Positions 1 through 9,338 are shown, counted from the first letter of the stretch. The stretch is DNA of 64,000 bases from Abiotrophia defectiva ATCC 49176 (GCF_037041345.1 NZ_CP146287.1:1181501-1245500); one strand, 5' to 3'. Numbers and translations are program-made. Notes: a model not told the origin generated them from the sequence alone.

Positions 1-43
1 TATTTTGATTTTTTTCTAAATCTTTGCTTTTATCTTTTGTCAT
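1..43 (-). CDS. oppC: Oligopeptide ABC transporter permease OppC, N-terminal fragment
   Basis: An ATG at 43-41 is preceded by a good Shine-Dalgarno sequence (GGAGGTG, complement of 52-57) that overlaps the oppB stop codon. It opens a frame reading MTKDKSKDLEKNQN, which runs off the window edge. A short charged, Lys-rich cytoplasmic start is normal for OppC-type permeases. The gene order oppD-oppF-oppB followed by this frame makes the second permease the expected product. Only 14 residues are visible, so the name rests on context. Confidence 0.6.
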   Translation of the reverse strand, partial: MTKDKSKDLEKNQN

Positions 44-56
44 GCTCTCTCACCTC

Positions 57-1019
57 CTAGTCTAAACGTACTCGTGGATCTACGAATACCATAATGATAT
101 CGGACAAGAGCCCACCAAGTAGTGTCATAAAACCATAGAAGAGAACCAAGGTCATCATGACGCTATAGTCACGGCCTACTACAGAACTAAAGAAGAGTTG
201 CCCCATCCCTTGATAGGTAAAGATTTGCTCTGTAATCATTGCCCCACTGAAAAGGCCTGTAATGACATAACCAAAGAAGGCAGCGATTGGCAGTAAAGCA
301 TTCCGTAAGATATGCTTGTTATAGATAACCCGCTCAGGCACCCCTTTGGCACGGGCAGTCCGGACATAATCATCTGACTTAGCATCCACAATTCCTGATC
401 GTAACCACTGAATAGTAGAAGTGGTACTTAAAATCCCTAAGGTGATAGCAGGCAAGAGCATGTGATAAATTCGAGATAATAAGTAATCCCAGCTACCAGG
501 CTGCAATCCAGACGCTACCGTCCCACGGGTTGGGAACCAACCTAATGTATAGCCAAATAGCCACAAGAACATCAAGGCTAAAACGAAGACTGGGATTGAA
601 TAGGTAAAGAAGTTATAGAAGTTAACCGCTCTTTCAAAGAAGCTCCCATTATAACGACCGGATAAAATCCCTAAAGGAACAGCAATTGCATAGGTGATAA
701 TCGTTGTCAAGAGTGATAACCAAACTGTCGGCCAAATCCGTTCCCCAATAATGGATAGGGTCGGTTGCTTATGGGCAAAGGAACGTCCAAAGTCACCTTG
801 GAGCATACCGCCCATCCAATTAATATAACGTTCCCAAACAGGTTTGTTCAAACCTAATTTTTCCCGCATAGCTTCAATTTGCTCAGCCGAAATTTTAGGG
901 TCAATCAAGCCTGTCAAGGCATCCCCTGGCATTAATTCTGCTAAGAAGAAAACTAAGATGCTGAGCGCCAAAAGTTGCGGAATCATCAGCAACATACGTC
1001 TAAGTATCGCTTTCCACAT
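57..1019 (-). CDS. oppB: Oligopeptide ABC transporter permease OppB
   Basis: Inner-membrane permease of a peptide importer. The protein has an N-terminal membrane anchor (after LRRMLLMIPQ), a periplasm-side loop and about five further membrane segments of the BPD_transp_1 fold. The conserved EAA loop that contacts the ATPases is visible (ARAKGVPERVIYNKHILRNA). At 320 aa the length is normal. I start at the ATG at 1019: AAAGGAGGTGA sits about ten bases upstream, whereas an in-frame GTG at 1031 overlaps that same site and is unlikely. The gene follows oppF with one base between them and is followed directly by oppC, so translation of the three is probably coupled. The substrate is most likely short peptides. 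No substrate-binding OppA gene is visible in this window. Confidence 0.93.
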   Translation of the reverse strand: MWKAILRRMLLMIPQLLALSILVFFLAELMPGDALTGLIDPKISAEQIEAMREKLGLNKPVWERYINWMGGMLQGDFGRSFAHKQPTLSIIGERIWPTVWLSLLTTIITYAIAVPLGILSGRYNGSFFERAVNFYNFFTYSIPVFVLALMFLWLFGYTLGWFPTRGTVASGLQPGSWDYLLSRIYHMLLPAITLGILSTTSTIQWLRSGIVDAKSDDYVRTARAKGVPERVIYNKHILRNALLPIAAFFGYVITGLFSGAMITEQIFTYQGMGQLFFSSVVGRDYSVMMTLVLFYGFMTLLGGLLSDIIMVFVDPRVRLD

Positions 1020-1020
1020 T

Positions 1021-1980
1021 TTAGAGCTCACCTCCTTTGTCAGTGTCTACCGTTCTGAGAGCAGCAAAATGGGTCTCAGAAACTGGTTTAAGGTCATATA
1101 CACGACCAGTTTCGTCATAATAGAGTGACGCATTCTCACGGTATTCCTTCTCAACCCGTAAACGATTGAGTTTGTTTTGCTCACGGTTATTAGGGTTCAT
1201 TTCTGGAATAGCTGATAAGAGGCGACGGGTATAAATATGACGTGGATCATTATAGATGTCATCACGTGTCCCATACTCAGTGAAACGACCACGGTACATA
1301 ATGGCAATCTCATCACACATATGCTTAACGACACCTAAGTCGTGTGAGACGAAGAGATAACTTACATTATATTCTTCTTGAATCTGCTTCATGAAGTTAA
1401 GAACTTGGGCTTGAACAGACAAGTCCAAGGCCGAAACAGGTTCATCGGCAATGACCAATTTAGGGTTGAGGGCTACAGCACGTGCTACCCCAATCCGTTG
1501 ACGTTGACCACCAGAAAACTCATGTGGGTACTTGTAGAGTGCTTCTTCCGATAACCCTACGATATCTAAGAGCTCCAGCTTGCGCTTCTTCTCTTCATCA
1601 GGCGTTAAGCTGAGAAAGTTTCGCATTGGCTCCCCTAAGATGTCGGTAATCCGACGTTTAGGGTTGAAGCTAGAGAGGGAATCTTGGAAGATCATTTGCA
1701 CGTTGTGACGGTAGTTAGAACGGCGATGACGCGCTGCTTTAGAGACTTCTTCACCCTCATAGTAGATTTTCCCTGAGGTAATCTTCTCTAAACCAATGAT
1801 GGCCTTCCCGATGGTAGACTTACCAGAACCTGATTCACCAACCAAGCCATAAGTCTTCCCTTCTTCTAAGGTCAAGTTGACGCCGTCTACAGCATAGACA
1901 TAATCGGTCACGCGGTTCAGGAAACCAGACCGAATAGGATAGTGGACTTTTAGGTCCTCAATGCGCATAAATTCAGCCAT
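1021..1980 (-). CDS. oppF: Oligopeptide ABC transporter ATP-binding protein OppF
   Basis: Cytoplasmic ATPase that powers the Opp peptide importer together with OppD. Walker A (GESGSGKST) is near residue 50, the signature FSGGQRQR and Walker B (LVIADEP) follow, and the H-loop is in LFVSHDLG. The C-terminus carries the Opp/Dpp extension (HIYTRRLLSAIPEMNP) but lacks the Cys-rich tail found in OppD. The start overlaps the oppD stop as TAATG, with GGGGAGGAG upstream, so the two are translationally coupled. Length 319 aa, typical for the family. Confidence 0.94.
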   Translation of the reverse strand: MAEFMRIEDLKVHYPIRSGFLNRVTDYVYAVDGVNLTLEEGKTYGLVGESGSGKSTIGKAIIGLEKITSGKIYYEGEEVSKAARHRRSNYRHNVQMIFQDSLSSFNPKRRITDILGEPMRNFLSLTPDEEKKRKLELLDIVGLSEEALYKYPHEFSGGQRQRIGVARAVALNPKLVIADEPVSALDLSVQAQVLNFMKQIQEEYNVSYLFVSHDLGVVKHMCDEIAIMYRGRFTEYGTRDDIYNDPRHIYTRRLLSAIPEMNPNNREQNKLNRLRVEKEYRENASLYYDETGRVYDLKPVSETHFAALRTVDTDKGGEL

Positions 1981-2990
1981 TAGTTCTCCTCCCCTTCAAA
2001 ATGGAAATGTTTGTAACAAGTACAACGGACAAAGTGACCTGGTGACACTTCGTGTAAACCTGGGTTCTCTTCGTGGGCATCTTCCGCAATCCAAGGAATA
2101 CGTGGCGCGAAACGACAGCCTGTCCGAATCATCTTAGTTAATGGTGGTACCGCCCCTTGAATAACGTGAAGCTTATCAGAGCCACCTTCTAATTCACTGG
2201 TTTGCGGAATTGAACGCAAGAGTGAACGTGTATATGGATGTTGCGGATTGTTGAAGAGTTCTTCAACAGGTGCAATCTCAACGAATTGACCCGCATACAT
2301 AACGGCTACGCGGTCAGCGGTCTCAGCTACGACCCCTAAGTCGTGAGTAATGAGGATAATCCCTGCTTCGGTCTCCTTCTGGATGTCGTTCATCAAGTCC
2401 AAGATTTGCGCTTGAATAGTTACGTCCAAAGCGGTAGTCGGTTCATCGGCAATAATAATCGGTGGCTTACATGCCAAGGCAATGGCGATGATAACCCGCT
2501 GACGCATCCCCCCAGATAATTCGTGTGGGTACTGACGAGCAGTCCGCTCTGGGTTAACAATCCCTACTTGATCCAAGAGCTCTAAGACACGTTTTTGACG
2601 TTCTTCCTTGTTGAGTTTAGTGTGGTAGTAGAGGGCTTCATCAATTTGTGCTGCGATGGTCATCAATGGGTTGAGCGATGCCAATGGATCTTGGAAAATC
2701 ATCCCAATATCGTTCCCACGGATTTTGTTATATTGATTCTCAGTATATTCTACTAAGTTATCGCCACGGTAGTTGATTTGGCCTTCAATCTTAGTATTGC
2801 GAGGATTATGCAAACCAATGATTGAAGTGGCAAGAGTTGACTTCCCACAGCCTGACTCCCCAACAATGGCTAATTTTTCATTCTTTGATAAGGTAAAGCT
2901 AACACCGTCTACCGCATTGTAGAAGGTATCCTTAACGCGGAATCCAACGTGTAAGTCCTTTACATCTAGAATAACTTTTTCGTTATCCAT
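1980..2990 (-). CDS. oppD: Oligopeptide ABC transporter ATP-binding protein OppD
   Basis: First visible gene of the opp operon, encoding an ATPase of 336 aa. Walker A (GESGCGKST), signature (LSGGMRQR), Walker B (IIIADEP) and the H-loop (LITHDLG) are present. The C-terminal oligopeptide/dipeptide extension has cysteines in GCRFAPR and VRCTCYKHF. This region binds an iron-sulfur cluster in some family members; that is family knowledge, not seen here. I choose the ATG at 2990 because GGAGGAACTAGA lies just ahead of it. A longer frame to 3014 begins with codons that contain this Shine-Dalgarno sequence and is rejected. No substrate-binding gene precedes it; the upstream gene is acpP, with its own terminator. 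Confidence 0.94.
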   Translation of the reverse strand: MDNEKVILDVKDLHVGFRVKDTFYNAVDGVSFTLSKNEKLAIVGESGCGKSTLATSIIGLHNPRNTKIEGQINYRGDNLVEYTENQYNKIRGNDIGMIFQDPLASLNPLMTIAAQIDEALYYHTKLNKEERQKRVLELLDQVGIVNPERTARQYPHELSGGMRQRVIIAIALACKPPIIIADEPTTALDVTIQAQILDLMNDIQKETEAGIILITHDLGVVAETADRVAVMYAGQFVEIAPVEELFNNPQHPYTRSLLRSIPQTSELEGGSDKLHVIQGAVPPLTKMIRTGCRFAPRIPWIAEDAHEENPGLHEVSPGHFVRCTCYKHFHFEGEEN

Positions 2991-3035
2991 TCTAGTTCCT
3001 CCATTCGTGATCATGTTTTATGTCTTCATCTAAGT

Positions 3036-3072
3036 AAAAAAAGTAGCACTGCATAGATAGAGCGTGCCGACT
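3036..3072 (-). terminator. Intrinsic terminator of acpP
   Basis: On the minus strand an imperfect hairpin (AGTCGGCAC paired with GTGCTACT, with a small internal bulge) is followed by seven T residues. It lies between acpP and oppD and separates the two units. Confidence 0.7.
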
Positions 3073-3090
3073 TCATCGTCTTTTCAGTTC

Positions 3091-3333
3091 TTAGGGAGTA
3101 AGCTGGTCGATATAAGTGACCACTTGGCCTACATTCTTAAGGGCTTCAATACGATTATCCTCAAATTGAACACTAAAGGTGTCCTCGAGCTCCATAATCA
3201 GTTCGAAGACGTCAATTGAGTCTGCACCGAGATCTTCAAAGGTCATCTCATTAGTGACCTTGTCTTCAGTTAAACCAAATCGTTCAACAATCAATCGCTG
3301 GACTGTTTGGAAAACTTCTTGGGTCTGGGGCAT
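3091..3333 (-). CDS. acpP: Acyl carrier protein
   Basis: Small acidic carrier of fatty-acyl intermediates in type II fatty acid synthesis. The phosphopantetheine site is the Ser in LGADSID (Ser39). It has 80 aa, the usual size. The start is the ATG at 3333, seven bases after GGAGGTG. The longer frame, beginning at a TTG, would bury the ribosome binding site. A good promoter lies at 3377-3405 and a terminator at 3036-3072, so the gene appears to be transcribed alone. In Bacillus acpA ends a plsX-fabD-fabG operon; here plsX is 480 bp upstream and no fab genes intervene. The protein may serve PlsX-dependent phospholipid synthesis as well as fatty acid elongation. Confidence 0.94.
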   Translation of the reverse strand: MPQTQEVFQTVQRLIVERFGLTEDKVTNEMTFEDLGADSIDVFELIMELEDTFSVQFEDNRIEALKNVGQVVTYIDQLTP

Positions 3334-3376
3334 CCATACACCTCCGTTCAATATGACATAAAATCTACACTTCCTT

Positions 3377-3405
3377 ATTTTACTAAGTTTTAAGCCAATT
3401 GTCCA
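3377..3405 (-). promoter_or_regulatory. Promoter of acpP
   Basis: On the minus strand TGGACA (3400-3405), a 17-base spacer and TAAAAT (3377-3382) form a good sigma-A promoter. The predicted start lies about 37 bases before the acpP ATG. Confidence 0.65.
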
Positions 3406-3778
3406 TGGTTTTAGCAGAGAAAATTATGAAATCTCTCATTCTTCTCATTTATCCCTCAAAACTTGCTTAGACTTTGCCCATGATTGCGACTAAGTAAGCG
3501 ATATCTTCAAAATCATTCCTAATAAAGCTTGAAATTCCCTTTTTATCCGCCATCAATCTGTCATCAAGAGGCCATTATAATAATCGTGTTTTTCAAGATA
3601 AATAGCCTATTATGGGTTAACCAGAAATGGGCTATACATATTGAAAAGCAAGATGATGATGGTACATTATAAGATTCCCTTTTTAACCGAAACTGCCCAA
3701 CATCTTTTCTTTTAAATTTCTTTACTCACCAAAAAATTTCTCAGTATTTGCTGGACCCAAAAGATCTTTTGCCCATGC
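3406..3778. other. Long intergenic region between plsX and acpP
   Basis: About 370 bp without a recognisable gene. It is A+T-rich. On the minus strand it holds a TATAAT at 3574-3579 and a 28-codon open frame (3467-3553) that starts 20 bases further on. It also contains GGTTAACC within a weak inverted repeat (ATAGCC/GGCTAT). Nothing else is supported. The Bacillus relatives carry fabD and fabG here, so this may be the scar of a gene loss. Confidence 0.5.
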
Positions 3779-3806
3779 AAAAAGACCAGGCTAACAAGGC
3801 CTGGTC
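3779..3806 (-). terminator. Intrinsic terminator of plsX
   Basis: On the minus strand GACCAGGCC, a short loop and GCCTGGTC are followed by TTTTTG, directly downstream of the plsX stop. Confidence 0.8.
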
Positions 3807-3814
3807 CAATTATC

Positions 3815-4834
3815 CTATTCTTCTGTTTGAGCTGGTTGTTCCTGACCGAAGTAATCAGTTGCTTCCTGGATAATGCCAGATTCCACAATCGTGCGAGCCT
3901 GACGAATGGCATTAAAGATAGCATGTTCATTAGAAGAGCCGTGGGCCTTGATGACTGGCGCCTTGACCCCTAAGAGAACTGCCCCACCCTGCTTGGTATC
4001 GTCAAAATTATCGCGGAGGCCTGATAAGGCGTCTTTGACTAAGAGCGCTCCTAATTTAGCCTTCAGCCCGCCACCCAATAATTGGGATTTAATGAGACTA
4101 AAGAGGGTCTTAGACGTCCCTTCCAGGGTCTTCAATACGGCATTACCGGTAAAGCCATCGGTGACCACAATATCAACTGGGCCATCTAGCAAGGTCTTAG
4201 TCTCCACGTTGCCGTAGAAGTCAAGGCTAGTCTCAGCAGCTAAGAGTTCATAGGCCGCCTTAGATAATTCATTGCCCTTGGTAGCTTCCGTCCCGTTGTT
4301 AAGTAGGCCAATCTTAGGCTGGGCAATGCCCAGGACTCGTTGGGCATAGAAGTTAGCCAGAACCGCAAACTGCAGTAAGTTGACTGGCTTGCAGTCAGCG
4401 TTAGCACCGGCATCCATCAAGACCAAGTAAGGATGTTGACTAGAAGCAGTTGGTAAGACTGGCATGAGGCCCGGACGATCAATATTCTTAATCCGACCCA
4501 CAATCAGCAAACCGCTAGCTAAGAGGGCCCCGGTGTTACCTGCTGACAGCAAGGCATCAGCTTGGCCTTCCTTGACTGCTTGCGCCGCTAATACCATGGA
4601 GGCATTCTTCTTCTTGCGAATAGCACGCACTGGCTCATCATCCCCATTGATTTTTTCTGGGGTATGGATGATTTCGACCCGCTCTGTCGCTTCTAAATAT
4701 GGGCGAATTTTGTCTTGATCGCCAAATAAGAGCACTTCGATGTTATCAAAGGCCGCAATGGCAAGGTTCACCCCTTTTACGGCTGATTCAGGCGCGAAAT
4801 CCCCGCCCATGGCATCTACTGCAATTCTAATCAT
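3815..4834 (-). CDS. plsX: Phosphate acyltransferase PlsX
   Basis: Makes acyl-phosphate from acyl-ACP and phosphate, the first step of phospholipid synthesis in Gram-positive bacteria. It is a peripheral membrane enzyme. The start [16 protein letters not shown] and internal signatures ([27 protein letters not shown]) are hallmarks of the family. At 339 aa the length is normal. The start has AGGAGGAAGACAAGGA ahead. It follows recG as in Bacillus, but FapR, which normally sits between, is missing. A terminator follows, so acpP is not co-transcribed. Confidence 0.96.
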   Translation of the reverse strand: MIRIAVDAMGGDFAPESAVKGVNLAIAAFDNIEVLLFGDQDKIRPYLEATERVEIIHTPEKINGDDEPVRAIRKKKNASMVLAAQAVKEGQADALLSAGNTGALLASGLLIVGRIKNIDRPGLMPVLPTASSQHPYLVLMDAGANADCKPVNLLQFAVLANFYAQRVLGIAQPKIGLLNNGTEATKGNELSKAAYELLAAETSLDFYGNVETKTLLDGPVDIVVTDGFTGNAVLKTLEGTSKTLFSLIKSQLLGGGLKAKLGALLVKDALSGLRDNFDDTKQGGAVLLGVKAPVIKAHGSSNEHAIFNAIRQARTIVESGIIQEATDYFGQEQPAQTEE

Positions 4835-4962
4835 TCCTTGTCTTCCTCCTTATAAACTAATCATATCTATCAATATTTGGCAATCGCTATACCAATTCTC
4901 GTGCTTTCATCATAACAAGTCCCTGCCAAGCCGTCAACCTAGATGGGAATCTGGCAGTTTGG

Positions 4963-6999
4963 CTAGACCTCAATCGCTTGCGTCTGACTCCATTGATTAA
5001 GCGCCTGCCATTCGGCTTCCGATAGGCGTTCTGGATGCTTGAGTAAGTCCTGAACATCCTTGCGGGCAACTGTTAAGATTTTTTCGTCTTCAATCAAATT
5101 AGCATAGTGGAATTCCGGCAAACCACTTTGGCTGCGGCCCATTAAGTCCCCCATACCGCGAATCTTCAAATCTTCACGGCTAATCAGGAAACCATCTTGG
5201 TGGTCCACCATAATCTTAAGTCGCTCCTTACCCTGTTCAGTTGTAGGACTGCCAATCAGGTAACAATAACTGGCAAGCTGGCTCCGACCTACCCGCCCAC
5301 GCAACTGGTGGAGTTGGGCCAAGCCAAAGCGTTCAGCTGACTGAATGACCATAATAGTGGCATTGGGCACGTCAACCCCGACTTCCACCATGGTAGTCGC
5401 TACAAGAATCTGAACCTGATTTTGCTTGAAGCGGTCCATGACGGCTTCTTGTCCTTCCTTATTAAGTTGACCGTGTAAGACATCGACCTTAAAGTTTGGG
5501 AAGCGGTCGGCCAAGCGGTCGGCTACCTCTAGCACGTTCTCTATCTGTTCCAAATGTTCGGAACTCTCAATCAGAGGGAGCACATAGTAGACCTGGTGTC
5601 CGGCCTCTAATTCTTGGGCAACATGGGCTTCTAGTTCCTCTAGTTGATCTTCCTTGAGCCAACGGGTCGTGATGGGCTGACGGCCCTTAGGTAACTGATC
5701 GATGGTGGAAACGTGCATCTCGCCATAGAGGGTCATAGCTAGGGAACGTGGAATAGGCGTTGCCGTCATTTGAAGTAGGTTGACGGCTATTTTGTCATTT
5801 TTATCTACTAGGGCTTGCCGTTGGCCCACCCCAAAGCGGTGTTGTTCGTCAATAATGACTAAGCCCAGTTGCTTGAATTGGACCGTTTCTTGAATCAAGG
5901 CATGAGTCCCGATGACCACCTGAATCTGCCCATTAGCCAAGCCGTCTAAGACTGCTTGCTTGGCCTTGGCTGTCATAGCACTAGTAAGGAGAGCGGCTTC
6001 CATCCCCATGGGGGCAAAGAGCTGGTTGAAGGACTGGGCATGCTGTTTGGCTAGAATCTCAGTCGGCGCCATAAGGGCTGACTGGAAGCCACCGCTTAAG
6101 CTGGCTAGAATAGCAAGAAAGGCTACTAGCGTTTTCCCGCTCCCAACGTCCCCTTGCACCATGCGCCGCATAGGGTGCTGGGCCATGAGGTCGCGACAGA
6201 TTTCATTGACTACCTGCTTCTGAGCCTGAGTTAGCTCATAAGGTAAGTGGCTAATCCAAGTCTTAAGTTGGTCATTGTCATAATGAATCTGGATGCCTGG
6301 CTCTGTTTCATGCTGCTTGAGGGCCGCTTGCAGGCGCCATTGATAGAGGAAAAACTCCTGATAGATAATTTTCCGTGTAGCCTGATGATGCTGCTCTTGA
6401 TCAGCCGGAAAATGCATGGCATAGAGGGCCAAGGGCAAATCTAGTAGCCGATACTGGTCGTTGAGATGTTGAGGTAAGACCTCTGGAATTGCCTCCTGAT
6501 ACTGATTGAAGGAGGCCGCAATACTAGCCACAATGGCGCTCTGCTTAAGGCCTTTGGTAGCATGGTAGACTGGTGCAAAGTCCTGGCCTTCCTGTGCTAC
6601 TTGAATCAGCTTCATACCTAAGAGGGTCTGACGATTGGATTGCCATTTGCCGTAAATTGCCCGCTCCTGCCCCAACTGAATGGCTTGCTTAAGATAGGGT
6701 TGGTTGAAGAAAGACACGTTGATAATTTCGTGGTCATTGACCGCCAGCTTGAAAGAAACCCGGCTCTTCTTACCACCAAAGTAGGCTACCACAGGTGGCG
6801 TCACGACCTTGCCTTTAAGGGTGACCTTCTCCTGATCTAGGATGGTCGCCAAAGGTCGCACGGCTACCGACTCAAAGCGGAAGGGAAAATGAAACATGAG
6901 GTCGCGGACAGTTGAGACGCCTACCTGTTGGAAGAGCTTGACGCGCGCGGGTCCTACTCCTTTGAGATGATCAATGCTATCTAACCAATTAAGTCCCAT
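4963..6999 (-). CDS. recG: ATP-dependent DNA helicase RecG
   Basis: Branch-migrating helicase that reverses stalled replication forks. The N-terminal wedge/OB domain comes first, then a superfamily 2 helicase core. The core shows Walker A (GDVGSGKT), the DEQH box (IIDEQHRFGVGQR), TATPIPRS and the motif VI arginines (QLRGRVGR). The C-terminus has the RecG-type GRSQSG sequence. At 678 aa the protein is full length. The region between plsX and recG (4835-4962) is short and holds no clear promoter, so plsX may be transcribed with recG. Confidence 0.96.
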   Translation of the reverse strand: MGLNWLDSIDHLKGVGPARVKLFQQVGVSTVRDLMFHFPFRFESVAVRPLATILDQEKVTLKGKVVTPPVVAYFGGKKSRVSFKLAVNDHEIINVSFFNQPYLKQAIQLGQERAIYGKWQSNRQTLLGMKLIQVAQEGQDFAPVYHATKGLKQSAIVASIAASFNQYQEAIPEVLPQHLNDQYRLLDLPLALYAMHFPADQEQHHQATRKIIYQEFFLYQWRLQAALKQHETEPGIQIHYDNDQLKTWISHLPYELTQAQKQVVNEICRDLMAQHPMRRMVQGDVGSGKTLVAFLAILASLSGGFQSALMAPTEILAKQHAQSFNQLFAPMGMEAALLTSAMTAKAKQAVLDGLANGQIQVVIGTHALIQETVQFKQLGLVIIDEQHRFGVGQRQALVDKNDKIAVNLLQMTATPIPRSLAMTLYGEMHVSTIDQLPKGRQPITTRWLKEDQLEELEAHVAQELEAGHQVYYVLPLIESSEHLEQIENVLEVADRLADRFPNFKVDVLHGQLNKEGQEAVMDRFKQNQVQILVATTMVEVGVDVPNATIMVIQSAERFGLAQLHQLRGRVGRSQLASYCYLIGSPTTEQGKERLKIMVDHQDGFLISREDLKIRGMGDLMGRSQSGLPEFHYANLIEDEKILTVARKDVQDLLKHPERLSEAEWQALNQWSQTQAIEV

Positions 7000-7098
7000 A
7001 AGCCCCCCTCCTTTCTGCTTGTCTGTCTCATTATTATAACATTTTTATAGCCAGATAGCGACTCTTCAAGCTAGTACCCAAGTTCATCTGAGCAAAGA

Positions 7099-7128
7099 AA
7101 AAGACCAAGGCATGAGCCTTAGTCTTTT
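7099..7128 (-). terminator. Intrinsic terminator of the yloU-yloV unit
   Basis: On the minus strand AAAAGACTAAGGC, loop TCAT and GCCTTGGTCTTTT form a strong hairpin with a T-tract, just after the kinase gene. Confidence 0.8.
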
Positions 7129-7139
7129 AACTGATTTGA

Positions 7140-8813
7140 TTATTCCACTGACATCATGTAGTGGTAAACAGGTTGGTCACCTTGGACGATTTCGACTTCT
7201 AAGTCATTGAATTTGTCAGTTAAGAGTTCTGCTACCTCATCGGCTAATTCAGTAGTTCCTTCTTCCCCGACAATAATAGTTGCCAACTCAGAGTCTTCAT
7301 CCACCATGGCTTCTAAGGTTGCCAAGAGGGCATCCTTCAAATCAGGCAAGGACAAGACAATCTTGTTGTTAACTAAGCCCAGGTAGTCATCCTTCTTGAT
7401 GGACACGCCATCAATCTCAGTGTCACGAATGGAGTAAGTAATTTGACCAGATTGGACGAAATCACGTGACTCATTCATTTGAGCCCCATTGGCTTCTAAA
7501 TCTAAGCTAGCATCGAAGGCCATCATAGCCGTAATCCCTTGAGGGATCGTAGTAGTAGGCACCACAACGGTTGGTACTTCCGCTACTTGAGCTGCTTGTT
7601 GAGCCGCCATGATGATGTTCTTGTTGTTAGGCAAGAGGATGATTTGTTCTGCATTAACTGCTTCAATGGCTTTGACGAAGTCTTCTGTTGAAGGGTTCAT
7701 GGTTTGACCACCGGCCAAGACTTTGGCAACCCCTAGATCAGTAAAGAGTTGGCCCACACCTTCACCTGCTGCTACTGCAATAATAGCATAAGGAACTTTT
7801 GGAGCAGCCTCTGCTGGCGCTTCCTTCATAGCATGTTCTTCCGCTTCTAAGCCACGGACTTGTTCACGCATGTTGTCGACTTTGATTTTGATCAGTTCCC
7901 CAAATTCTTGACCCAATTGCATGATTTCGCCTGGGTTTTCAGTATGGATGTGAACCTTGACGATTTCATCGTCGGCTACGACCAAGAGGGAATCCCCTTT
8001 GGTGTTGAGGGTGCTACGGAAGGCTTCATAGTCAAAGGCCTTCTCAACAGTTGGGCCTTGGCCAATGCGAACCATAATTTCTGTACAGTAGCCAAAGGTA
8101 ATATCTTCTAAGGCCATTGGTGGCTCATTGCCATCTTCGAACATAGCATGAGAGTGGCCAGGAGCTGCAGGAGCTGCCTTAACTTCTACTACGGTCTCGC
8201 CTGTCAAGGATGACAAGAAACCTTCATAGACGCAGAGCAAGCCTTTACCACCAGAGTCAACTACGCCAACTTGTTTCAAGACTGGCAATAATTCAGGTGT
8301 CTTGTCTAAGGCCAATTGAGCGCCTTCGACAATAGCTTTCATAACTTCAATAATGTTATCGGTCTTCTCAGCTGCCTTCTCACCGCGCAAAGCAGATTCA
8401 CGGGCAACAGTCAAAATAGTTCCTTCGACAGGTTTCATAACTGCCTTATAGGCTGATTCTACCCCACCTAAGAAGGCTTGGGCAAAATGCTTAGCGTCTA
8501 AGACTTCTTCTTCCTTAATACGTTGTGAGAAACCACGGAAAATCTGAGATAAGATAACCCCAGAGTTACCACGCGCCCCCATCAAAAGTCCCTTGGCTAA
8601 GGCGCCCGCTAATTCACCGACGTGACTAGCTTGACTGGATTTGAGGTTTTCCGCCCCAGAAACAAAGGTCATGTTCATGTTAGTCCCGGTATCGCCATCT
8701 GGCACTGGGAATACGTTGAGTGAGTTAATTAATTCGACATTGGATGTTAAGCGTTCCGCTCCGGCTACAACCATAGGCACAAACTCTTTTGCCGTTAATT
8801 GTTTCAATTCCAA
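7140..8813 (-). CDS. fakA: DAK2-domain fatty acid kinase subunit (FakA/YloV family)
   Basis: ATP-binding subunit of the kinase that phosphorylates fatty acids held by a DegV/FakB partner. The DhaL-like ATP domain is at the N-terminus with VPDGDTGTNMNMTF at residues 37-50. It also contains ARGNSGVILSQIFRG. A middle domain and a C-terminal DegV-like EDD fold (GGQTMNPSTED) follow. Length 557 aa is normal. The start codon is TTG, eight bases after GGAGGA. No FakB gene lies in this window. It follows the Asp23 gene as in Bacillus yloU-yloV, and plsX nearby would use its acyl-phosphate product. Confidence 0.9.
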   Translation of the reverse strand: MELKQLTAKEFVPMVVAGAERLTSNVELINSLNVFPVPDGDTGTNMNMTFVSGAENLKSSQASHVGELAGALAKGLLMGARGNSGVILSQIFRGFSQRIKEEEVLDAKHFAQAFLGGVESAYKAVMKPVEGTILTVARESALRGEKAAEKTDNIIEVMKAIVEGAQLALDKTPELLPVLKQVGVVDSGGKGLLCVYEGFLSSLTGETVVEVKAAPAAPGHSHAMFEDGNEPPMALEDITFGYCTEIMVRIGQGPTVEKAFDYEAFRSTLNTKGDSLLVVADDEIVKVHIHTENPGEIMQLGQEFGELIKIKVDNMREQVRGLEAEEHAMKEAPAEAAPKVPYAIIAVAAGEGVGQLFTDLGVAKVLAGGQTMNPSTEDFVKAIEAVNAEQIILLPNNKNIIMAAQQAAQVAEVPTVVVPTTTIPQGITAMMAFDASLDLEANGAQMNESRDFVQSGQITYSIRDTEIDGVSIKKDDYLGLVNNKIVLSLPDLKDALLATLEAMVDEDSELATIIVGEEGTTELADEVAELLTDKFNDLEVEIVQGDQPVYHYMMSVE

Positions 8814-8846
8814 TTTTTATCCTCCTTACCGTTCTATACGGTTGAC

Positions 8847-9203
8847 TTAATCAATTTTTACGCCTTGTACGTGAACATTGACATAGCTGACTTCGAAGCC
8901 CAGCAATTGTTCAACACTGTATTTCACGGCTTGTTGAATGTTTTGGCAGATAACTGAAATCTTAGTGCCATAAGATACTAAGATGTAGACATCTACTAGA
9001 ACATCATCTCCACGTTGGGTGATGACAACCCCTTTGGAGTAATTCTCTTGTCCTAGAATCTCAATTAAGTTATCACGGAAGAAGTTCTTACTTACCATTC
9101 CGACCACACCGTAGTTATCTGTAACGGCAGTGCCGACAACTGTTGAAATCACATCTTGAGTTAGGGACACTTGTCCATTGGGTGTTTGGATTTTGATTGT
9201 CAT
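8847..9203 (-). CDS. Asp23/Gls24 family protein (YloU)
   Basis: Small protein of the Asp23 family, 118 aa. It shows the family pattern: an N-terminal strand region (MTIKIQTPNGQVSLTQDVI), VVGTAVTDNYGVVGM, and a C-terminal LGFEVSYVNVHVQGVKI. Family members are linked to envelope stress and often lie beside the DAK2 kinase gene, as here (33 bases away). The exact function is unknown. The start has GGAGGAAATCGC ahead. A likely extended -10 (TGCTAAAAT) lies on the minus strand near 9240. Confidence 0.9.
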   Translation of the reverse strand: MTIKIQTPNGQVSLTQDVISTVVGTAVTDNYGVVGMVSKNFFRDNLIEILGQENYSKGVVITQRGDDVLVDVYILVSYGTKISVICQNIQQAVKYSVEQLLGFEVSYVNVHVQGVKID

Positions 9204-9338
9204 GCGATTTCCTCCTCACATCTAATATATCATATCTATTTTAGCATAAAATGCTTGATTGTGCACTCATTAAGATAAAGACCATTCCAAACTGGGGGCC
9301 TGTCTTCTCTACTTGTCTAGACAGAGGAGGTCTTACTC

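Noticed and set aside
3712-3930. Open frame of 72 codons covering the end of plsX and its terminator
   Set aside because: It overlaps plsX out of frame and runs through the terminator hairpin.
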